Notes: a model not told the origin generated them from the sequence alone. A stretch of 64,000 nucleotides of DNA from Dendrolimus kikuchii (GCA_019925095.2 CM034406.1:16802388-16866387); one strand, 5' to 3'. Positions 9,010-19,272 are shown, counted from the first letter of the stretch. Numbers and translations are program-made.

Positions 9010-10287
9010 GGTTGGGGAAAAAGTCTTTTTGCATATAGTATGTATGAACTTGTAATAAGATCTCTTTGGCTATACCATTTGTATCTGGCTGGTTTTGGTA
9101 TCATTAAAAAGTTTTAATTTTAAAGAAGACAATTCCAAATTCAAATTAGGAAAATGTGTGATTTTCATTTGTTTTTCTTATTGTTAAAATGAGTGAATCT
9201 AATGAAGAAGTTTGATACCTTTTAAAATTTTACTACAAAAAAGGTAAAAATGCAACACAAGCCGCGAAAAAAAATTGTGATGTTTATGGACCTAATGCAG
9301 TATCTGTGAGAGTAGCGCGAATTTGGTTTAAGCGTTTTCAATCCGGAAATTTTGATATCAAAGATGCACGTCGCTCTGGTCGCCCTGTTACGGACAAAAT
9401 TAACGCCATTTTTGAAAAAATGGAACAAGATCAGCATATTAGTAGTTACGATGTAGCTGGAGAACTGAGAATTGACCACAAAACGGTTTTGGCGCATTTG
9501 AAAAAAGCTGGGTACACAAAAAAGCTCGATATTTGGGTGCCTCATGACCTCACTGAAAAAAACCTAATGAACCGTGTACTCACTTGTGATTCTTTATTAC
9601 GACGTAATGAAACCGAACCATTTTTGAAGAAGGTGATAACTGGTGATGAAAAGTGGATCACGTATGACAAGAACGTGCGAAAAAGATCGTGGTCAAAGGC
9701 CGGTCAGGCTTCACAGACTGTGGCGAAACCCGGGTTAACTCGCAACAAGGTGATGCTGTGTGTATGGTGGGATTGGAAGGGCATTATTCATTATGAGCTG
9801 ATACCGCCAGGCAGGACCATCGATTCTGAACTGTACTGCGAACAACTGATGAGATTAAAGCAAAAAGTTGAGAGAAAGCGGCCAGAATTAATCAACAGAA
9901 GGGGTGTGGTTTTTCACCATGATAACGCTAGACCTCACACATCTTTAGCCACTCGGCAAAAATTACGAGAGTTTGGCTGGGAGGTGTTAATGCATCCGCC
10001 GTATAGTCCTGACCTTGCACTTTCAGATTTTCACCTGTTTCGGTCTCTGCAGAATTCCTTAGGCAGTGTCAGGTTAACATCACGAGAGGACTGCCAAAAC
10101 CACTTGTCGCAGTTTTTTGATCAGAAGCCCCAAAATTTTTATAGCAATAGGATCACGTCCTTACCTACAAGATGGCAAAAAGTTATCCAACAAAATGGGA
10201 CCTACATACTTTAGTCAAATGTAAATAACTTTATAAAAAAACCTTTTGAATTTTTATATAAAATGCGAAGAAACTTTTTCCCCAACC
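9010..10287 (+). mobile_element. Mariner transposon, nearly intact, 1278 bp
   Basis: Flanked by TA at 9008-9009 and 10288-10289. The terminal inverted repeats begin GGTTGGGGAAAAAGT at the left and end ACTTTTTCCCCAACC at the right, and continue with a few mismatches to about 28 bp. Length and target duplication are as expected for mariner. It holds one transposase gene interrupted only by an early stop codon (separate entry). Confidence 0.95.
9189..10214 (+). pseudogene. Mariner transposase with one in-frame TGA at codon 9
   Basis: From ATG 9189 the frame covers 341 codons, the usual mariner length, broken only by TGA at 9213-9215. Everything after that codon is open to TAG 10212-10214. The N-terminal part has the helix-turn-helix region (NATQAAKK, WFKRFQSGNF, RSGRP) and the WVPHDL signature of mariner. 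Catalytic acidic residues are D153 (TGDEKW), D245 (HHDNARPH) and D280 (LALSDFHLF), giving the D,D34D spacing. The third motif reads LALSD rather than the usual LAPSD. The enzyme would cut and paste the element by its TIRs. The stop makes full-length protein unlikely unless it is read through. Confidence 0.92.
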
Positions 10288-10344
10288 TAATATTATGTTA
10301 TGAATGAAATGCAGGAAACTTTAAGAGATTATATTCGATAAATC

Positions 10345-10460
10345 CTTGAAATGAAATGAAATATTTATTCTTGCATAAATGTAGTTGTATACAGGTGTCA
10401 TTTCTAGAAATACATGGTTCAGTACATTTTACCAGTTTCACTGGTGTGCAAGTAAGCAGG
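10345..10460 (-). repeat. LINE 3'-tail-like fragment
   Basis: 'gaaatgaaatatttattctt' followed by 'tacatgg..cagtacatttta' resembles, in opposite strand sense, the 3' end of the LINE at 36512-36660. Short and diverged. Confidence 0.35.
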
Positions 10461-11529
10461 ATCTTAAGCGTCATTTTTTAAATAGTTAGTTCCTATTTAT
10501 TTTATTAAGTACCTTTTATGTAACCTGGATAATATTTATTACCTTTATTTATTAATTATATAGATATCTTTTATTAATTAAATTATTACTCCAGTCTGTG
10601 TATGTCAATTATTTAATGTCTAAATTAAATATTATTTTTAATTATGTATTGATATTATATTATGATATTATGAATTTAAGATAATTATCAGTATAAACTT
10701 ATGTATACAGGCCACTTAAAATAAGATATTTAATTTGTAACAGATGTTATGAGTAAAGAAAATCAAGTTGTTTGCGGCTTAAACAGACGAAAAATGTCGT
10801 TTTATTTTTATATTTATTTACTAATTTTGGATGTTTCATTACATCACAATTATAATTATTAATTTCATTAATCACAAAAGTTTTATAAAAGTCGCCGGTG
10901 AGATCAATTAAAATAATATATTAACTACACTGTTATATGTATAATATACACATTACTCATAATGACTATTTTCAAGACAATAGTAGAGAATACAATGGGT
11001 GAAGCGTTTTGTAACATAAGAACATGGTGTTGTCAGGTTTTTAAATTATCGGGAAATTGTAAGGTATTTTATTTTATTTACCTATCTTTTATTTCTCCAA
11101 GTTTGATAGTCTATATATTGTAAATATACATATACTTATTATTGTAAATACGATTTTTTTTAAATACCTCAAATATATTTTGCTTGTTATAAACAATGTG
11201 ACATTATTTTTTGGTGTTTCATATTTTTTTGAACTATACCTACGTATGTAAATTTGCTTATCTACTGTTTGAAAGGTTTCTTGCGACGAATAGGCTATAA
11301 ATTTAAAAAAATAATTTTAATAAAGCGTAACGATCACTTTGTAGTAACTGACGAGTTCACAATAAGGTGCTTTATAACCTGACAAAGAAATACACATTAC
11401 AATATATATACAAAACAAAGTAACCTTTACTCCAATATTACCATCAATTCACTTAGACAAACCTAGCGGGAAAACATCTGCCTGATAGTGAACTACTCAG
11501 GAATTGATTATATAGGTATAATACAGACA
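10461..11529. other. AT-rich spacer with one weak exon-like ORF
   Basis: Mostly featureless. A 53-codon ORF at 10962-11123 (+) contains MGEAFCNIRTWCC, is Cys-rich, and has an in-frame AAG|GTATTT possible donor at 11064. Not enough for a gene call. Confidence 0.4.
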
Positions 11530-11925
11530 GCCTAGATACGCGTGACCTTCGAAGAGACTTCGCGTCGCTGCATATTCTACCGTCTGAATAATAGGGAGTG
11601 TTCCGAGGAAATGTTCAGAATGGTGCCTTTGTCTTCTTTGGATGTTTAGTTGTTCGTTCCCACTTCCTGGAGCCGCTTCGTTCTTGTGCGTACACAAGAG
11701 TTTTCTAGAACGTTTCTCTTGCGCACCATGGGGATTTGGAATGAGCTTTTAGCGGAGGTTTTTCCACATGTTACGATAGGCGATTTTTCAAAAATAGTGT
11801 CATAGAATTATTTCGAGGCTAGTAGCATACTGGTAAATGTTTATAGTCGATGGTAGTTTTCCACCAGGTGTGCTGACAGCCCGTCTGTTGAACACCGTAA
11901 TAAATAAAACACAAATTTTATTTTA
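11530..11925 (+). pseudogene. Degraded non-LTR retrotransposon RT C-terminal fragment
   Basis: Conceptual translation across frameshifts gives the order seen at the C-terminus of Jockey/CR1-type ORF2: DLRRDFASLHIL, NRECSEEMF, RTMGIWNELLAEVFP, then VTIGDFSK. These match the usual LYRLxxGECSEELF ... TxxLWNxLPxxVFP ... YxxxxFK pattern. Multiple stops and frame changes mean a dead, old copy. Confidence 0.6.
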
Positions 11926-12554
11926 ATAATTTACAGACATTTCTTGTTGATATAATTTCGGCTATTTGAAGTTAATAGTCTAGTAACCCTATACAAACGT
12001 TCATCGTAGCCCTGCGCCCGCGCATCGGACGGTGAAAGGCGACGCGCGTTCCGCCCTGAATGACGTGTTTGTACTAGCTGTTTCGCTTTTACTGCTTAAG
12101 GGTTAATGTCTTAGAAATTTAAGATGAGCGCAAAAAATACCTTCTTATTGCAATGACATTGTTAACTGTCCTACTTTGATGATCTAAATGTCTGCTTCTT
12201 GGATTTATGATAGAGAAAAATGCTGATAATTTATTGCCGATAATCTTAGTTTTACTGAAATGTGGGTATACCATTTGTATTTTGTTCCTTATGAGGCGAA
12301 AATGCCTTATGCATACTCTGGGACAAACACGACAACACTGTAAGTCGCAACGACTGCCAAACACCCATTAAAATCACTCGGTAACCCTCCAACCAGTGGA
12401 ATTGTTATTCAAGCCCGAACCATTCTATTTCGACTGAGGTAATAGCTACAGTCCTAACTCGCTGCCACTTCCGCATACCCACTAACTTCACTCAGTAACC
12501 CTCTGATCACTCGAGTCGATACTCACACCGGAACCGTATGATAAAGCCTGATAA
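11926..12554. other. Spacer with a small CpG-rich island
   Basis: 12000-12065 is locally CpG-rich (gcgcccgcgcatcggacgg) against an AT-rich background. No exon or repeat could be supported; could be a regulatory element or an old GC-rich repeat. Confidence 0.3.
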
Positions 12555-12562
12555 CTTCACAA

Positions 12563-13004
12563 CAGTGGCGTAGCTTGCCTTAGAAGGGCCCTGTATCAAA
12601 ATGTCTTGGACGAAACAAAAAATAAAATTAAATAAAATTGAATTAAAATAATACATTGATTTTAAATTATTATTTATGGCTACTTTGGGGGCAGTAGCTA
12701 AGTTAGAAAAACAATTCATATCAAAGATACACTTTTGTCGCCTTTTATTTCGGCAAACTTATTTATCAAATCATCCATAGCGGAGGACGATTTTAGTTTT
12801 ACTACATTTTCTGCCTTTATAGACAATAATGACAAGCTTGATAGCCGTTCCTGGTGGCCCTACAATTATTTTCAAAAATGTTATTAATCTGTAAAAGATT
12901 GTGGTTAACATTTTAGAAATTTTTGCTCACACACTTTCGGGGCCCCTGTAGCCCGGGGGGCCCGTAACATTGATATGGCTGTTGCAGCGGTAGTTACGCC
13001 CCTG
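12563..13004 (-). mobile_element. hAT-like DNA transposon copy 1 (deleted)
   Basis: Begins CAGTGGCGTAGCTTGC and ends TAGTTACGCCCCTG, imperfect inverted termini of hAT type. Flanks CTTCACAA (12555-12562) and GTTCACAA (13005-13012) match 7/8, as expected for an 8-bp duplication. It shares internal sequence with 60933-62035 in the opposite orientation and carries a remnant of a transposase C-terminus on the minus strand. Confidence 0.75.
12716..12850 (-). pseudogene. hAT transposase C-terminal dimerisation-region remnant
   Basis: The minus strand reads LSSLSLLSIKAENVVKLK and SSAMDDLINKFAEIKGDKS up to a TGA at 12718-12716. This fits the conserved end of hAT transposases (RLSxLxLLSIExEL...DDxIxxFAxxKxR). 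The catalytic part is missing. A more decayed version lies within 60933-62035. Confidence 0.6.
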
Positions 13005-13012
13005 GTTCACAA

Positions 13013-13689
13013 CAGAACATTAGTACGATTGCGCACTTAGACATTACTAGAAAAGTGCTAATTAATACTATGACAAGCACCGAGTTACAATTGTGTCAAC
13101 AGGCTTGTCACGGCATTGCTAATTGTTGCACGTAGTATTATGTAGACTATAAAGTTATTAGACAGTACTTCTTAGCACGAATGTGTATAGTTGCATCAAA
13201 CCTTTGTGATTTTCAAAACGTTTTAGGGTATATCTAACGAAAATTGGTCTCCGTCGGCTATAAATGTTTGCAATACCAGGGGGCCAAGTCTGCTATTTTA
13301 ATATCTTGACATTCCCAAGTTATTCAAAGTAAGATTTCATTGCGATAGTGTCAAAAATTACAATATCTCTATATCGTCGAGTACAAAAACTGGTATTACT
13401 ATTTGCACAAATGGTGTTAGCCGAAATGAATATTAAAAGCTAGCAACATTATAAACATTTATTTCGCGAGTTTTCGCTTATAATTATTTTTAAAGATAGA
13501 GTGGCGTTACATTAAAATTAAGAGCTATAACTTGGCATGAATTTTTTTAAATAGATTTAGAACCGATTTAGGACTATCGTGAAAAAAAATTCGGACAAAC
13601 CCTAAATAAGGACCACCCTTTTTTGTACTTATATGTACTTGTTTATTTATCATTCGTCATTATTTATTAACTGCACCATGCCTGTATTA
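13013..13689. other. AT-rich spacer, nothing recognised
   Basis: No coding, RNA or repeat signal. Confidence 0.4.
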
Positions 13690-13845
13690 AAAATCTATCA
13701 ATCCCTGCCAAGGGTTGCCTGGAAGAGATCGCTTCTTAGCGATAAGACCGTCCGTTGTACTATGTTGTTTTATCTTTTTTTACTTCTGCTTGTATATGCT
13801 TTGGTGTACAATAAAAAAATATCTATCTATCTATTACTATACTAC
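13690..13845 (+). mobile_element. Non-LTR 3'-UTR fragment, family L copy 1
   Basis: Contains the family hairpin ATCGCT-TCTT-AGCGAT inside GCCTGGAAGAGATCGC, then TTGGTGTACAATAAA and a TATC-repeat tail. This arrangement recurs at 21545-21705, 22098-22196, 22197-22775 (split), 47700-47790 and 47893-48005. It is a short 5'-truncated LINE tail; the 76-residue frame over it is incidental. Confidence 0.65.
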
Positions 13846-14129
13846 ATTATAGTCTACTTATAGTTCAAAAGTAAGAGGGGGGAGAGAATTTTTACAACGC
13901 AGATTCGGATCTCGGCTTCTTGCGAAGTATGTGGGTAGGTACTAGATTGTATATAACAAATTTCATCGCGATGCATATCATTCATTATCTTGCGTGCGTA
14001 AAAGTCCGATAAGTATATTAATATCTTTCTCACCCCACTTCAACAAACAGACCGGCAACAAAATTAAAAAAAAATGATTTTCCTTACCGTACCGTATATA
14101 CTTTAATATGCATTTGGTAAAAGGCTGCT

Positions 14130-14448
14130 GTTTTTATCCGTGCAGGAACGGAGAAAGAATACAATTTCCTGCGGCCGGGCGGCCTGTCGTAAGAGGCGAC
14201 TTAATAACCCACAGCCAGGTGGTAGGGCATTTGCCCGACTGGATGGCTACCACCCCTGGTCTAAAGCATGTCGCCATAACAACCTTGAGTTGTGTTCCGG
14301 CATTAGTGACCAGGTTCCAGTCTCCCTTAAGAGAGCAGCAGCGCATTTGTAGCAACTTTGGTGTTGCAAATGTCCATAGGCGATGGCAACCGCTTTTCAT
14401 CAAGTGGGCCGTCTGCCTGTCTGCTGATCTCCTGTATAAAAAAAAAAT
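14130..14448 (+). mobile_element. Family A retroposon, full-length copy A2
   Basis: Runs from TTTTTATCCGTGCAGG to CTCCTGTAT followed by (A)10. It has the full internal hairpin CCAGGTGGTAG...CTACCACCCCTGG at about 14215-14260. Confidence 0.8.
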
Positions 14449-14970
14449 TGACATTACAAACAGACACTTCAGTTTTATTTATATTTATATAATTCCGCAT
14501 CCCTATTTTATTTTTCGCACCAATCTTGCGACTTAACTGCCAATGCGTAAAAAACATCTTCGAGTGAAGATTCGTGGTTTTTGTTAAACCGTGCCGAGAG
14601 CGGAGGTGAAAGTCTTACAATTGGTATCAACGCGGATGAACTGAGATTGCAGCTAGGCCACGAAAGAAGCGGATGTAATATTTTAATAAAAATACATAAC
14701 ACTAAGCCTCTTTTAGTAACAGGGAGGTTGTTGGAGTGAAGAAACAAGGTTTAATCAGGCGCGTGTGTTTGCATGTAGCTTATATGATTTTCGCTATCAT
14801 GACAGAGGTGAGATAATAGATATTTTTGCTGTAGGATGGTTAGAGGCTCTGTTATCTAAGTTTTCACTGTCAGATCTTGTTAATAGTAACACGAGTAAAG
14901 GCACTATGGATAAGTTGTAAGTCATAACATCAGTCGACATATTTTTTACGATCATTAATAATAATAATCT
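14449..14970. other. Spacer, nothing recognised
   Basis: A slightly GC-richer stretch at 14585-14680 has no recognisable content. Confidence 0.35.
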
Positions 14971-15230
14971 TTTGATTCACATACATACATACACGCCAGT
15001 TCCCTTGCGGGGTAGGCACGAACAACAGAGCGCCATTCTTACACACCTCACTAGCTTCTTTGACATTTGACTCCTGACATCACCTTCTGCTAGTACACGA
15101 TCAATTTGATCATGGAAGGTGTGTATATCTGTTTAGTCATTCTTTCATCATGCATTCTTTCCACATGCCCGAACCACCGAAGCATTACTTTCCTTACCTT
15201 CACCCCGACACACTTCACATTTGATTCACA
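14971..15230 (-). mobile_element. Family D retroinsertion copy 2 with 11-bp target duplication
   Basis: TTTGATTCACA at 14971-14981 and 15220-15230 flanks the D 3' end (insert 14982-15219, minus sense) with a short TATG tail. Compared with other copies it lacks parts of the ORF2 tail (about 15027 and 15120), so it has internal deletions. Confidence 0.8.
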
Positions 15231-15435
15231 ATACTTTTTTTTATTTAATAGTAGTGTAGTTTACCTAGTTGTAAAGCACACATCATCAATCTCAATACAT
15301 ATTTGTTTTATTAACTAGCATTTTATTTATGTTGCCTTATTTCTATTTATTTATACGTTTTTGTTTTTATCTAAGATTTATACACTTTTCGCTTACTTGC
15401 TAAGGTTTGGTTACATGTGGTTGTGTGGTGTTACA

Positions 15436-16140
15436 AGAATGGATAAGGTGAGAAATGAGTACATAAGGGGATCTTTGAAAGTTGCACCCGTGACTTAAAA
15501 ATTGAGGAGAAGAAGACTAAGTTGGTATGGGCATATAATGAGGAGGGATGAAAGTCACGTGACAAAAAGAATGTTGAACTACAAGATGGATGGGTACAGA
15601 TGTAAAGGTAGACCAAAAAAAGATAGCTGGATTGTGTGAAGGATGATATGATGATTTGTGGTGTGACAGAAGATATATGTCAGAATAGAGGAGTTGGTCT
15701 GAAAGAGAGTGTCGGGGTGAAGGTAAGGAAAGGAATGCTCCGGTGGTTCGGGCATGTGGAAAGAATGCATGATGAAAGAATGATTAAACAGATGTACAAT
15801 GCAAAAGTGGATGGATGCAGAAGTCGTGGAAGGCCACGACACACCTTCCATGATCAAACTGATCGTGTACTAGCAGAAGGTGATGTCAGGAGCCTTAAGA
15901 ACAGACGAGCTTGCATGACAAGAGTTATGAATGTCAAAGAGGCAAGTGAGGTGTGTAAGAATAAGCCTAAATGGCACTCTGTTGTTCGTGCCTACCCCGC
16001 AAGGGAACTGGCGTGAAGTTATGTATGTATGTATGTATGTAGAGGAGTGTGGAAGGAAAAGACATATCGTGCCGACCCAATTAATTGGGATATGGTGAAA
16101 GAAAAGAAAGAAAGAGAAAGAGAGTCAAATTTTAACCGAT
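15436..16140 (+). mobile_element. Family E non-LTR retrotransposon C-terminal fragment, split by a D insertion
   Basis: 15436-15685 reads RRRRLSWYGHIMRRDESHV, then KRMLNYKMDGYRCKGRPKK. After the D insert, 16049 onward continues VWKEKTYRADPINWDMV. That is the order of the ORF2 C-terminus in RTE-like LINEs. A related copy is at 55815-55945. Frameshifts and stops show it is dead. Confidence 0.7.
15695..16039 (+). mobile_element. Family D retroinsertion copy 3 inside element E, 9-bp duplication
   Basis: TAGAGGAGT is present at 15686-15694 and 16040-16048. The insert begins within the D ORF2 (GLKESVGVKVRKGMLRWFGH, next to the left duplication), continues NAKVDGCRSRGRPRHTF and [17 protein letters not shown], ends PARELA-stop at 16016, and then has a TATG-repeat tail. 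This is the textbook product of 5'-truncated target-primed insertion. The tail type and the RWFGHVERM ... GRPR motif order fit RTE-like LINEs. Confidence 0.88.
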
Positions 16141-16574
16141 AGTAAAGCAAATGAACTATCGGCAAGATATAGGAACCGGCCATAACTCTGCTACATTCGT
16201 AGCACAAGTGGACTACGTGTTATATGTACTATCGCGATTTTTATGGCCAATGTTATTATGAACAATTTGCAAATGCGATCTGATACATAAATGGTAGACA
16301 ATACCGGCTCGTAGAAAGGCGTATGATTGTTACGAGCAAGAAAGTCTTCATTGTTTTCGCTTAGACTATTACGTGTGTTATATCATTCAATGTATTTTAA
16401 TATTTTATGGTTGTGATAACAATCATGATTTTTATCATCATTAACACATAATTTTAAATTGTTTACTTATAGAGAGCGACCGTATTGCATAGATTCCCTC
16501 TCACATCATAAATCTTCATATCTTCCTTCACACAGTCTATCGTTTTCATTTTTGCTTCACTTTTAGTACTCGTA
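16141..16574. other. Spacer, nothing recognised
   Basis: 'gcaagatataggaaccggc' at about 16165 recurs near 25485 and, in part, 63298; it may belong to an unrecognised dispersed repeat. Confidence 0.35.
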
Positions 16575-16628
16575 TATCCACCCAGTGCCGTAAATAGGGC
16601 GGTGCCACCAGGCACAGGGCGTAGACTC

Positions 16629-16648
16629 GGGGGGGGGGGGGGGGGGGC
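16629..16648 (+). repeat. Poly(G) tract
   Basis: A run of about 18 G within the hAT element, prone to length variation and a possible G-quadruplex on the plus strand. Confidence 0.85.
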
Positions 16649-16967
16649 AAGAATGGCCAGACCAGGCAGGATTATTATTATTTCGGTTTTCTCCTGATAA
16701 GATCCCACTGCGCCCCTAGTGCTCGATTCCAACACATACGTACCTACATGCCAGTATCATCAAAAACGTCAAATTGGACAAAACATCGCGCTCATTTTTT
16801 TGGCCGTGCACGAGCGTATTTGTGTTCTAGTTCTTTAAAAAATAGATTTTCCTTCCAAAATATTCGGTAATTGCTCCACCAACACCAAGGTCCTTGTGCG
16901 TTATTTTATCACCCTGAATGAAATAAATTAGGCCTATGCATAGCATTGCTCTAGCTAGGGTACCTAT

Positions 16968-17366
16968 AATTTCCGCATTTGGACTTCTTTTGTTTACTTT
17001 GTGTTTAAAATTTGTAATTAGAAAAACAGCCTATTGTGTATTGTAATCTTTTATGGCAGTCATTAGCCAGGTGTGTCGAACTGATTCGAAGAAATTCGGT
17101 CGGGCAGACATATTGTATCGGTGCAGTATAAAGCAATGGCCCAATGGAGAGATCAGTCAAGCGATAGCCACAAGCGTGGCAAGACGTGTGTACATTCGAT
17201 TATCTATATAGTGACGGACTTTGCGCGTGTTATTGTATCGTGCATTACGTTTGTACTGGTTGTGTTCAGTTATATTTGTGCCTGTGTTATTCGTGTTTGT
17301 ATAGTTCTAAATAAACTCTATAATAATTCCAACGGCATTTTAATTCGAGTCCCGTAACTCGTAACA
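16968..17366 (+). mobile_element. Solo LTR, family G copy 2, 5' end missing
   Basis: Matches the other G LTRs from TTCCGCATTTGGAC through AGTATAAA, TAGTGACGGACTTTGCGCGT and AATAAA to GTAACA at 17361-17366, then ATAT. The TGTTAC start cannot be found, so the left end was deleted or rearranged. Confidence 0.7.
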
Positions 17367-17571
17367 ATATCTAAAAAAAATAAGGGCGCAGTTATAGAAG
17401 CTCGCATAGGGCGCATAAAAGGCTATTTACGGCACTGTATCCACCCATCCTTTTAATCTTCTACTTTAACATTCTATTTGCCAAATAAGTTTAGTCTCTT
17501 ATACCTATTATTTTTTTTAACAAGAAAAAAACCGATTTATATTTAAAAAGCAAAAAATAAACATTTATCGA

Positions 17572-17680
17572 CTTCTTTCAAAAACATCTTGAAGTTAGTG
17601 CCAAGTAAAACATAAATTTGCAAATTTTAGTAATTTTTATGTTTTATTTCGCACCGACTTCAAGATGTTGTTGAAAGAAG
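17572..17680. repeat. 45-bp imperfect inverted repeat (family J-like)
   Basis: Arms 17572-17616 and 17636-17680 pair with five mismatches around a 19-base spacer. The arms carry CATCTTGAAGTTAGTGCC and its inverted counterpart. Related wording (cttgaagtcggtttctttttt) is at 48110. A family A copy inserted immediately after the right arm. Confidence 0.65.
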
Positions 17681-17683
17681 AAA

Positions 17684-17938
17684 GTTTTTATCCGTGCAGG
17701 AACGGAGAAAGGATATAATTTCCTGCGGCCGGGCGGCCTGTCGTAAGAGGCGACTAAAGTATGTCGCCATAATAACCTTGAGTTATGTTCCGGCATTAGT
17801 GACCAGGTTCCAGTCTCCCTTAAGAGAACAGCAGCAGATTTGTAGCACCTTTGGTGTTGCAAATGTCCATAGGCGATGGTAACCACTTTCCATCAAGTGG
17901 GCCGTCTGCCTGTCTGCTGATCTCCTGCAATAAAAAAA
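17684..17938 (+). mobile_element. Family A copy A3 with the hairpin region deleted
   Basis: The 5' and 3' ends are as in full-length copies. Sequence jumps from GAGGCGAC to TAAAGTATGTCGCC at about 17757, removing about 70 bases that include the whole CCAGGTGG...CCACCCCTGG hairpin. A tail of (A)8 follows CTCCTGCAAT. Confidence 0.75.
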
Positions 17939-18082
17939 AGAAGTCACTGAAATATTTATTTTTTGCTTTTTATATTGAATTCGGTTTTGTTTTCATTATT
18001 ATCTTTATTTCTTTTCCAACTTACAAAGGGTTCTAATATCTACTACAAACTTCTCTATATTTATTTGTTACCTCATTTTTTA

Positions 18083-18308
18083 ATCGGCAGACAAACACAC
18101 ACACTGTATATCCCCAAATTAAGCAAGTTACGCTTGTGTTGTGGGTAATATACAACGGACCACTCTGGGGCCGATCCCAGACACCCAGGCCATAGTAAAT
18201 GACGGAGAAAATTCGTTTCCGAAATTTACCATACCAGGAATTGAACCCGAAGCCTCAGTGAGGTAAGCCGGCAAAGGCTTAGCCCGCTCAACTATAGAGA
18301 CCGTCAAA
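18083..18308 (-). mobile_element. tRNA-derived SINE, family C copy 1
   Basis: On the minus strand the head reads like a tRNA: an A-box-like stretch in 'gttgagcgggctaagcc' and a B box GGTTCAATTCC. The unique body ends in TGTTTGTCTGCCGATT and an AT-rich tail. Related copies: 35891-36080, 41819-42020 (plus), 44106-44345, 47400-47660 and 58625-58740. Confidence 0.8.
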
Positions 18309-18486
18309 TAATATAATAATATACTTTTTCATATTTGCTATGTACAGAATATCTTACGCTTGTAGTATTGGACTCACCAATAGCTCTTCTATTCCGGCAT
18401 TTTCCCGGCTCAGAAGCTATCAACTATACTATCAACACCTTTTTCTACGAGGGGAAACTCGATTGAGGACCATCCACCGCAGGGAA

Positions 18487-18724
18487 TTCTATCCGTGCAG
18501 AAACGGAGAGAGAATACAATTTCCTGCGGCCAGACCGCCTATCGTAAGAGGCGACAAAACCACTCACAGCTAGGTGGTAGGGTTTTTGCCCGTTTGGATG
18601 GCTACCACACCTAGAGCAGCAGCGCATTTGTAGCGCCTCTGATGTTGCAAATGTCCATAGGCGATGGTAACCGCATCCAGCACGTGTGCCATCTACCTGT
18701 CTGCTGAACTCATGCAATTAAAAA
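18487..18724 (+). mobile_element. Family A copy A4 with internal deletion
   Basis: The 5' end is intact (ATCCGTGCAGAAACGG). Sequence jumps from CTACCACACCTAG to AGCAGCAGCGC at about 18612, losing about 80 bases at an AG microhomology. The A-tail follows CATGCAATT. Confidence 0.7.
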
Positions 18725-19150
18725 AACGTGAAGCGCTGTGGGGGCTTGTGAGACTCGTCACGTTGGGGTGGTAATAGCACCTCCGAGGAAAGGCTGTGGC
18801 TATCCGAGTCGGGGGAACACCCCTGAATGTTCCATCCTCCGCCTTTATCCAAGACTACTGGAAAACGGAACCAAGATCAATTCCGCGTACCTTGGGCCTC
18901 ATTCTCTGCTGGGGGTAACTAATCCCTCGTGTCTTCGCCTCAATTCCTGCGTGGGGAGGTTTACATACAAACTTATTTTTTATTAACAGCGTGGGAATGC
19001 TTTTGTGCATACCCTCGGGCCTCGGAGGAGGCTTTACACCGAGGGGTATGTGGGCTCCCAAGGGCCGGCTCTGCAGACACCTTCCATGAGGAAGAAGTTA
19101 TCAGATGCCGGCCGCCAGATTGCCCACTAAACCTACCAGCGTCTCAGCAT
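18725..19150 (+). repeat. GC-richer block, probable non-LTR remnant
   Basis: Holds 'gttggggtggtaatagcac' and 'gggggaac', similar in style to the family N blocks at 20270 and 43200. It also has a near-duplicated CCTCGGGCCTCGGAGGAGG segment at about 19011-19030. Class not certain. Confidence 0.4.
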
Positions 19151-19206
19151 TAGATTATTTAATACACATCACATCCTCATTGTGTGTTGATTGCAGCTTG
19201 TTTTAT

Positions 19207-19272
19207 GCACGTGTGTCCGGGATTTTAACGCACGTGTGTCACAAACAAAAGATACCAACCGCCTATATAAGG
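19207..19272 (+). promoter_or_regulatory. Candidate promoter: duplicated CACGTG element plus TATA
   Basis: GCACGTGTGTC occurs at 19207-19217 and 19230-19240, 23 bp start to start, each containing the palindromic E-box CACGTG. TATATAA follows at 19264-19270. An ATG at 19318 opens a 90-codon AT-rich frame with a possible GTAAGA donor after five codons. Nothing identifies the product, and the arrangement could be chance. Confidence 0.3.

Larger units (their letters stand above)
16583..17437. mobile_element. hAT-like DNA transposon copy 2, interrupted by a solo LTR
   Basis: It begins CAGTGCCGTAAATAG and ends CTATTTACGGCACTG, a perfect 15-bp inverted pair. It is flanked by an exact 8-bp duplication TATCCACC (16575-16582 and 17438-17445). 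No transposase remains. A G run lies at about 16630-16647. The 3' end of a family G solo LTR (to 17366) sits inside. Confidence 0.85.
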
